Notes under the pieces: model-generated
What the model was told of the DNA's origin: nothing
What the model saw: the letters and a program-made list of their open reading frames with translations, nothing else
Database searches by the model: none
Made by a program: the position numbers and the translations under genes
Part shown: positions 7,157 to 11,997 of the stretch, one piece after another
How the letters are laid out: each line of letters starts with the position of its first letter
Position numbering within the stretch: the stretch's first letter is position 1
Assembly (NCBI GenBank): GCA_937998045.1
Contig: CALKVG010000556.1
Location: 1 to 11,997, forward strand
DNA: 11,997 nucleotides
Reading direction: 5' to 3'
Source: an uncultured Myxococcales bacterium
GTDB taxonomy: Bacteria > Myxococcota_A > Polyangia > Polyangiales > Polyangiaceae

Positions 7157-7834
7157 TCAACCGAGGTGCCTTTTCAGAAACTCGATCGCACGCTGCCAGG
7201 CGACCTTGGCGCTTGCCTCGCTGTAGACGGCCGGATCGCCGGCCCGCATGAAGGCGTGCCCCGCGTCGTACACATAGAGGTCCATGTGTCCGCCGCCGGC
7301 ACGCACGCTTTTCTGGATTTCCTCGGCCACCGAGGCCTTCGCCCAGTTGTCGGTCTTGGCGAAGTGCGCCTGGATGGGGACGCGCACTTTCGAGAAGTCG
7401 GCGGGCGCGAGCTCGGGCAAGCCGTAAAAGGGGATGGCGGCGGCGAGCCCCTCCAGGCTGTGAGCCGCGGCGAGCGTGAGCGCGCCGCCGAGGCAGAACC
7501 CCGCGACGGCCACCTTGCCGCTGCACCGTGGGTGCGCCTTGAGGAAGGCGACGGCGTCGCCGATCTCGACGACGGCCTTCTTCTTGTCGAGCGCACTCAT
7601 CGCCTGGCCGGCCTCTTCCTCGTTCTTGGGGCGCTTGCCGTGGAAAAGGTCGGGAGCCAGCGAGAGAAAGCCGCCCTCGGCGAACCGCGCGCACTTCGCC
7701 TTCATCGTGTCGTTCAGCCCCCACCACTCCTGGACCACGACGACCCCGCCGACCTTGCCCGTGCCGGGGGGCTCGACCAGCGCCCCCTCGATTTGCCCGC
7801 CCGCCTTCGATGCGAACTTCACTTGAGTGGTCAT
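7157..7834 (-). CDS. Dienelactone hydrolase-family alpha/beta hydrolase
   Basis: A 225-aa cytoplasmic alpha/beta hydrolase. The family type enzyme opens dienelactones in chloroaromatic degradation, but most members have other ester or lactone substrates. All family catalytic residues are in place: E36 in QEWWGL, the cysteine nucleophile C114 in GFCLGG, D162 in KTDNW and H193 in AGHAF. The length is normal. The start at 7834 is supported by GGAGG about 9 nt upstream. It diverges from the cupredoxin gene (about 50 bp between starts). Downstream on the same strand is the MATE gene, separated by 218 nt; a weak 6-bp hairpin (ACGAAG/CTTCGT, 7139-7157) touches its stop codon. No aromatic-degradation genes are near, so a chlorocatechol role is not indicated; a general detoxifying esterase is as likely. 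Confidence 0.92.
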   Translation of the reverse strand: MTTQVKFASKAGGQIEGALVEPPGTGKVGGVVVVQEWWGLNDTMKAKCARFAEGGFLSLAPDLFHGKRPKNEEEAGQAMSALDKKKAVVEIGDAVAFLKAHPRCSGKVAVAGFCLGGALTLAAAHSLEGLAAAIPFYGLPELAPADFSKVRVPIQAHFAKTDNWAKASVAEEIQKSVRAGGGHMDLYVYDAGHAFMRAGDPAVYSEASAKVAWQRAIEFLKRHLG

Positions 7835-7848
7835 GTGGATTCCCTCCG

Positions 7849-7877
7849 TTGTCGCGAGTGCGGGGCGCGACTATAGC
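7849..7877 (+). promoter_or_regulatory. Predicted sigma-70-type promoter of the cupredoxin gene
   Basis: TTGTCG (7849-7854) and TATAGC (7872-7877) are separated by exactly 17 bp. Each matches four of six consensus positions. Transcription would begin near 7884, so the ATG there would be almost leaderless, and the upstream ATG at 7827 would not be transcribed. Confidence 0.45.
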
Positions 7878-7883
7878 CAAGGC

Positions 7884-8366
7884 ATGGCCCCAGGCTTCAA
7901 GTTCGAGCGGACGCTCGCGTGCGCGTGGCAGTGGCAGTGGCGCAGTCGACGCCCATCCGAGCGGACACGTCCCATCCGCGCTCGCGCCGCGGGCGTGCGC
8001 GTCGTGCGCGACGGGGCTCTTCTGGCCGCGCTCGCCATCGGCGTCGCAAGCGCCCTCGCCGCCGGCTGCAAACGATCCGACGCGAGCACGCCCACGGCCG
8101 ACGTCACGGCGAGCGAACACGGCTTTTCGCCGCCCTCGCTGAAGCTGACGCAAGGGGGGCCCGGCTCCCACGCGGCCGTGACGTTCGTGCGCACGACAGA
8201 CAGGACGTGCGCTACCGAGGTCGTCTTCCCCGAGCTGAATATCGAGCGCAAGCTGCCGCTGAACCAGGTCGTCTCGGTGGAGGTGCCGACCGATACCGCC
8301 CGCACGCTGGCCTTCCAGTGCGGGATGGCGATGTACAAAGGAGCGCTCGTCGTCACGTCGAAATGA
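7884..8366 (+). CDS. Cupredoxin-domain lipoprotein
   Basis: A small copper-protein-like domain anchored outside the inner membrane. The signal is GALLAALAIGVASALAAGC (44-62) with a good lipobox (LAAGC, lipid cysteine C62). The cupredoxin domain follows: HGFSPPSLKL (79-88), TFVRTTDRTCATEVVFPEL (100-118), LPLNQVVSVEV (124-134) and FQCGMAMYKG (144-153). C109, C146 and M148/M150 are the likely metal-site residues, as in cupredoxins found with copper-handling ATPases. The start is uncertain: ATG 7884 leaves about 40 odd residues (including WQWQW from a GTGGCA repeat) before the signal peptide, while GTG at 7995 or 8004 would give a normal lipoprotein; none has a good ribosome binding site. The 7884 choice follows the predicted promoter. 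The gene diverges from the hydrolase gene and its end overlaps the end of the convergent bioA-type gene by 14 bp. No copper ATPase is nearby. Confidence 0.78.
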   Translation: MAPGFKFERTLACAWQWQWRSRRPSERTRPIRARAAGVRVVRDGALLAALAIGVASALAAGCKRSDASTPTADVTASEHGFSPPSLKLTQGGPGSHAAVTFVRTTDRTCATEVVFPELNIERKLPLNQVVSVEVPTDTARTLAFQCGMAMYKGALVVTSK

Positions 8367-9675
8367 CGACGCGCACGCTCTCCTCGAGTATCGCGAGGAG
8401 CTGTTCGAGCTCGCCAGGCGCGATCGTGAGCGGCGGCGTCACGTACACCGTGCTGCCCAGCGGACGCAGATAGGCTCCTCGCTTGCGCGCCTCGTCGTAG
8501 ACGCGCCAGCCGACGCCGCCCAGGTAGCCGGGAGTCGGATCGACCAGGTCGGCCGCGCCGATCATCCCCAGGTGGCGAACCCTCGCGACGCCGGCGATGC
8601 CCGCGATTCGCTGGAACGCCCCGGCGATGGCTCGGGCATGGCCCGCGGCCCGCGCGAGGACCTGCTCGTCGCGGTAGATCGCGAGGACCTCCCGAGCGAG
8701 CGCGGCGCCGAGCGGGTTTCCGCAGAAGGTGTGGCCGTGCAGAAACGCCCTGTCGCGGTCTCCGCGGAACGCGGAGAAGACGCGCTCGCTGGCCAGGACC
8801 GCGCCCATCGGGACGATCGCCGAGAACGCTTTGCCGACGCACATCAGGTCGGGCGAGATCCCCGCGTGCTCGCACGCCCACATCGGTCCGGTCCGCCCGT
8901 AGCCGGTGAAGACCTCGTCGGCCACGAGGAAGACGTCGTGCGCGTCGCAGAGCGCCCGGAGCTCCCGGAGGAACGCCGGGTCGTACATTCGCATGCCGCC
9001 CGCGCCCTGCACGACCGGCTCGACGAAGACGGCGGCGATCGCGTCGCCGTGCTCGCGGAGTGACCTCCCGATGGCGTCGAAGGCGCGGTCGTAAGCACCG
9101 GCCTCCGGGAAGGGCACGTGCACGCACTCGAACGTCACGCTGGAATAAGGACGGCGAAACACCGGCACGCCCCCGAGGCTCGTCGCCCCAACCGTGTCGC
9201 CGTGAAAAGCGCCGTCGAGCGCCACGAAACGCGTCTTCTTGGGGGCGCCGAGCTGCCGCCAGGCTTGCGCGCACATCTTGACGGCCGCGTCGACGGCGGT
9301 GGAGCCGTCGTCCACGTAGAAAACGCGCGTCAGGCCTCGCGGCGCGGTCGCAAGCAGCTCCTCGGCCAGGCGTGCGGCCGGCTCGTGCGTGACGCCCGCG
9401 AGCGAGCAGTGGGCCAGTACGGCGGCTTGCTCCTGCATGGCGTGAAGCAGGCGCGGGTGCCCGTGGCCGAGCACGGCGACGTACCAGGACGAGTTTCCGT
9501 CGAGGTAGCGCCGACCGTCGACGTCCTCGAGCCAGGCGCCGCTCGCGCGCGCGACGACGATGGGATCCGCGTGCTCCCAGCTGTCCATCGGCGTGTAGGG
9601 GTGCCAGACGTGCGTACGGTCCAGCCGAACGATGGCCTCGCGGTCGGTGTGGCGGTTCGCGGACGGCGATGTCAT
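8353..9675 (-). CDS. bioA: Adenosylmethionine-8-amino-7-oxononanoate aminotransferase (BioA-type)
   Basis: A PLP-dependent class III aminotransferase of biotin synthesis, making 7,8-diaminononanoate from 7-keto-8-aminononanoate with S-adenosylmethionine as usual amino donor. The BioA signatures are clear: VWHPYTPM (23-30), DGNSSWYVAVLGHGHP (59-74), VTHEPA (95-100), DDGSTAVDAAVKM (122-134), FHGDTVGATS (157-166), the PLP aspartate in ADEVFTGYGRTG (D253), the Schiff-base lysine in CVGKAF (K282), HTFCGNPLGAA (315-325) and LRPLGSTVYVTPPL (403-416). The length of 440 aa is normal. Oddities are a Y in place of the second W of the SSWW motif, and a loop after the lysine (KAFSAIVPMGAV) lacking the usual TGG, more like omega-aminotransferases; donor specificity may therefore differ. 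Its start overlaps the kinase stop (ATGA), so it is translationally coupled and has no promoter of its own visible. No other biotin genes are present. Confidence 0.85.
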   Translation of the reverse strand: MTSPSANRHTDREAIVRLDRTHVWHPYTPMDSWEHADPIVVARASGAWLEDVDGRRYLDGNSSWYVAVLGHGHPRLLHAMQEQAAVLAHCSLAGVTHEPAARLAEELLATAPRGLTRVFYVDDGSTAVDAAVKMCAQAWRQLGAPKKTRFVALDGAFHGDTVGATSLGGVPVFRRPYSSVTFECVHVPFPEAGAYDRAFDAIGRSLREHGDAIAAVFVEPVVQGAGGMRMYDPAFLRELRALCDAHDVFLVADEVFTGYGRTGPMWACEHAGISPDLMCVGKAFSAIVPMGAVLASERVFSAFRGDRDRAFLHGHTFCGNPLGAALAREVLAIYRDEQVLARAAGHARAIAGAFQRIAGIAGVARVRHLGMIGAADLVDPTPGYLGGVGWRVYDEARKRGAYLRPLGSTVYVTPPLTIAPGELEQLLAILEESVRVVIST

Positions 9676-11165
9676 CGGGTGACGCCAGCCGGGGGGGCGC
9701 GGGGCGGATCGGACGTGGGTCGGGAGCGCGTCCTCGGCGGGGGAGGCTCGCTGGAGGACCCGTGGGGCAAAAAGACGGTCACCGTCGTCCCCTCGCCGGC
9801 GCGGCTGTCGATGGCGAAGTGCCCTCCGTGCGCGTCGACGATGCGGTCGACGATCGCCAGCCCGAGGCCGGTGCCGCTCGGCCGCGTGGTGAAGAAGGGG
9901 TCGCGCGCGCGCGAGCGCACCTGCGTGTCCATGCCCTCGCCGGTGTCTACGATGTCGACCGCGAGGCCGTCCACTCCCTCGGCGGTCATCGGCCGGAGCC
10001 GAATCGTGAGCGCGCCGCCGGTGCCCATGGCCTGGACGGCGTTGTCGACGAGGTTATCGAAGACCTGGCGCAAGAGGTTCGCGTCTCCCCAGATTCGCCC
10101 TTCGTGGCATTCCACCCGGAGCTCCGCCTTGATGGCCTTGCGGTCGGTGTTCGCCAGGCAGAGGGTCCGGTCGAGCAGGTCGGCGAGCGAGAAATGCGTG
10201 CGCTGGATGTTCACCGGCCGCGCGTACCGCAGGAGGTCGGTGACGAGACGGTTCAAACGGCTCGTTTCTTCGTCGAGGATTCCGAGCAACGTCTCGTGAT
10301 CCTCGCGCGAGATGGCCTGCTTGCGCAGCCCTGCCACTGCGTTCGCGATGATCGCGAGAGGGTTTCTCACCTCGTGCGCGATGACCGCCGCCAGCTCGCC
10401 GACGACCGCGAGCTGCTCCTTCTTGACGAGCTCCTCCTGCGCGGCGCGAAGCTCCTCGTACGATCGACGGAGCTCGCGCGTGCGCGTGCGCAGCTCCTTC
10501 GAGCGGACGTCGAGCTCCTTCGATACGGCGCCGTAGCGGGCGCTCGGCGTGGTCGCGATCCCGAGGACGAAGGCAGCGAGGCCTGCGTCCACCAGGTACC
10601 CGGAGGCCAGGACCCCGCTGGCGACGCCCGCGTCGTTGATGACGGTCGCCAGGAGGACCGTCGCCCCCACGACCACCGCCAAGGCCTCGCGGCGCCCTTT
10701 GAGGTAGGTGTGCGCGACGACGACCAGGACCGCGCCGGTCGCGACGGCCTCGATGAAGTACGTGCCGACGCCGAACGCTCCCATGGGGGCATTCGGATCG
10801 GAAGACGCGCGAGGGAGACCGAAGGCCTCGAGCCCGAGTTGCGCCGCCGCGACCGCGTAGGGGCCGGCGAGCGCTCCCCAGGACGGACGCGCGCCGCGGT
10901 AGACCAGCGCGTAGTGAATGGCCAGCGGGGCGACGACCACGAGACCGAGCCACGCGATGCGGTTCGCGATCGCCGCGGCCGCTGCATCTGCGGCGTTGGC
11001 TGCGAAGAACAAGCCGATCGCACGCACCGCCGCGGTCGCGCAGAGGAGCGCCCCCAGGCCGAACTCGCGGTCCCTCGGCCTTCGCGCGAAGGTCAGCGCG
11101 AAAAGCAGGCCACTCAGGAGCTCGATCGCCGCGGTCGCGGCGAGGACGGTGGCCAGCAGGGTCAC
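9672..11165 (-). CDS. Membrane sensor histidine kinase with 7TM-type N-terminus
   Basis: A 497-aa two-component sensor. Residues 1-205 form about seven hydrophobic segments, like the 7TM sensory regions of other kinases, with no large periplasmic domain. A charged coiled-coil (about 214-252, KELDVRSKELRTRTRELRR and onward) links to the HisKA domain with the phospho-acceptor H264 in IAHEVRNP. The ATPase domain has the N box (N371, N375), G1 box DTGEGMD (407-413), F box FF (424-425) and G2 box GTGLGLA (431-437). A proline/arginine-rich tail follows from about 469. It should autophosphorylate on a membrane or ligand cue and pass phosphate to a response regulator, but none is encoded in the window, so it is an orphan here. 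Its GTG start at 11165 has no clear ribosome binding site. It overlaps the bioA-type gene by four bases (ATGA), placing that gene directly in its operon. Confidence 0.92.
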   Translation of the reverse strand: MTLLATVLAATAAIELLSGLLFALTFARRPRDREFGLGALLCATAAVRAIGLFFAANAADAAAAAIANRIAWLGLVVVAPLAIHYALVYRGARPSWGALAGPYAVAAAQLGLEAFGLPRASSDPNAPMGAFGVGTYFIEAVATGAVLVVVAHTYLKGRREALAVVVGATVLLATVINDAGVASGVLASGYLVDAGLAAFVLGIATTPSARYGAVSKELDVRSKELRTRTRELRRSYEELRAAQEELVKKEQLAVVGELAAVIAHEVRNPLAIIANAVAGLRKQAISREDHETLLGILDEETSRLNRLVTDLLRYARPVNIQRTHFSLADLLDRTLCLANTDRKAIKAELRVECHEGRIWGDANLLRQVFDNLVDNAVQAMGTGGALTIRLRPMTAEGVDGLAVDIVDTGEGMDTQVRSRARDPFFTTRPSGTGLGLAIVDRIVDAHGGHFAIDSRAGEGTTVTVFLPHGSSSEPPPPRTRSRPTSDPPRAPPAGVTR

Positions 11166-11216
11166 GCCAGGAGCTTACGAAGTCCGGGCGCCCCGTCCAG
11201 GACTCCCGCGAAGGTG

Positions 11217-11254
11217 GGAGCGCTCGTCGCCCAGCTGTAGGGGACGAGCGCTCC
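11217..11254 (-). terminator. 15-bp hairpin between the right-edge gene and the kinase gene
   Basis: A perfect 12-bp stem (GGAGCGCTCGTC at 11217-11228 with GACGAGCGCTCC at 11243-11254) extends by CCC/GGG after one bulged G, with a 7-nt AGCTGTA loop. It lies 25 nt after the right-edge gene's stop and 51 nt before the kinase start, in the minus-strand direction. No T run follows, so termination is plausible but not proven; it may also process or protect the mRNA end. Confidence 0.55.
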
Positions 11255-11279
11255 GGCGCCAGGGAGATTGGCCGGCGGC

Positions 11280-11997
11280 TCAGTGAGCGACTGTGATGGA
11301 GCGGCTGGTCGAGTTCCACGACCCCGGAAGGGCCTTGCCGTCCTTGTCGAGGAGGTCGAGCTTGAGCGAGTACGAGCCGTCACGCAGGTTGTCCAGGTAG
11401 AAAGGCGGCCCGAACTGCGTGGCGTCCGCGCTGAGCGCGTTGTCGATCCCCGGACCGGTGACCGCGATGTGGACGTGATCGCCAGTGGCAGAGAGCTTGG
11501 CGTTGGCGAGCTGGAAGTCGACCAGCACGTGGTTTGCCATCTCGCCCTTGTACTCGCCCTTGGGGCGGCTGTAGATGAGCATCGCCTTGCTGGTGTCCTG
11601 CGCCTTCTCGCCTTTCTTGCCCACCCAGAACTGGGTGATCGTCAACGCTCCAGGCGTCTTGACGCTCTCGTGGTTGGCGCGACTCGGGAAAGCCACCAGG
11701 ATGTGCTGGCCCTCGGACAGCGTGTCGCCGCCGGTGAGGTCCGATAGCTTCACGACCTCGCCCTTCGGGTCGTAGATGGGCTTGTAGGGCTTGTTGTCCA
11801 GGATCAAGTGGACGTGAGCGTCCCCCTTGGCGGTCTTCCAGTTCTTGACGTCGAGCTTCACCTCGAAGTCGTTGGCCTTGGCGGCCGGGATGACCTGGTC
11901 CTTCGTGGGGGCGGTGATCTTCACCGTGGGCGTGGGCGCGGGCGGATCGGGGCTGGCGGTCCCCTGCGTCAGCACGACGGCAGGTGCCGGCGGAGCC
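11280..11997 (-). CDS. Exported protein of unknown function with two similar beta domains (5' end outside window)
   Basis: The frame is open to the right edge; a GTG at 11975 lies inside an alanine/proline-rich linker (APPAPAV before it, PDPPAPTPT after it), so the real start and a signal peptide are probably beyond the window. Numbered from that GTG, two beta-sandwich-like units follow. The first (about 18-118) has GDAHVHLILDNKPY and the motif AFPSRANHESVKTPGA (95-110); the second (about 132-229) starts LIYSRPKGEYKG and has GDHVHIAVTG. The shared GD-(A)-HVH pattern suggests an internal duplication. FPSRxxHESxK together with YSRPKGxYxG is a combination I associate with uncharacterised exported proteins in Bacteroidota and others, from memory. 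No enzyme active site is evident. It ends 114 nt before the kinase start, with a strong hairpin between, so it is probably a separate transcript. Confidence 0.72.
   Translation of the reverse strand, partial: APPAPAVVLTQGTASPDPPAPTPTVKITAPTKDQVIPAAKANDFEVKLDVKNWKTAKGDAHVHLILDNKPYKPIYDPKGEVVKLSDLTGGDTLSEGQHILVAFPSRANHESVKTPGALTITQFWVGKKGEKAQDTSKAMLIYSRPKGEYKGEMANHVLVDFQLANAKLSATGDHVHIAVTGPGIDNALSADATQFGPPFYLDNLRDGSYSLKLDLLDKDGKALPGSWNSTSRSITVAH

Noticed and set aside
1..11997. tRNA/rRNA genes, insertion sequences, CRISPR arrays, prophage parts
   Set aside because: No cloverleaf-like runs, transposase motifs, spaced repeats or phage genes were seen on either strand.

Overview
This is a GC-rich window (judged by eye, roughly 65-70 % G+C), packed with protein genes and with no visible RNA genes, insertion sequences or CRISPR arrays. 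The gene content fits a Gram-negative soil bacterium of the Myxococcota/Polyangiales kind: a bacterial calpain, a cysteine-rich exported protein, a cupredoxin lipoprotein, a 7TM-type sensor histidine kinase, GTG starts and weak Shine-Dalgarno sequences. That assignment is inference from style and content. No phylogenetic marker is present.

Layout, left to right. (1) 9-1684, plus strand: a calpain-like cysteine protease followed, with an ATGA stop/start overlap, by an exported cysteine-containing protein of unknown function. (2) 1718-5120, minus strand: a MacB/FtsX-type ABC permease with no ATPase beside it, closed by a 10-bp GC hairpin, then a GT-C type membrane glycosyltransferase with a C-terminal soluble domain. 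(3) 5271-5492, plus strand: a 73-aa unknown protein with a perfect Shine-Dalgarno, diverging from the permease. (4) 5514-7834, minus strand: a dienelactone hydrolase-family protein and a MATE efflux transporter. The MATE start is preceded by a long hairpin whose base can pair with the ribosome binding site. (5) 7884-8366, plus strand: a cupredoxin lipoprotein diverging from the hydrolase, with a recognisable promoter. (6) 8353-11165, minus strand: a sensor histidine kinase translationally coupled (ATGA) to a BioA-type aminotransferase. (7) 11280 to the right edge, minus strand: the C-terminal part of an exported two-domain protein of unknown function, separated from the kinase gene by a 15-bp hairpin.

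How the genes work together: most look like independent short transcription units. The two real couplings are calpain/exported protein (965-968) and kinase/BioA (9672-9675). The first is the best candidate for something undescribed, because a cytoplasmically made calpain paired with an exported partner is what an effector and its periplasmic immunity or regulator would look like. That reading is inference. The best non-coding signal is the hairpin at 6948-7001 in the MATE leader. There is no stretch over 300 bases without a gene; the larger gaps are 3689-3890, 5121-5270, 6939-7156 and 11166-11279, and their contents are listed below.
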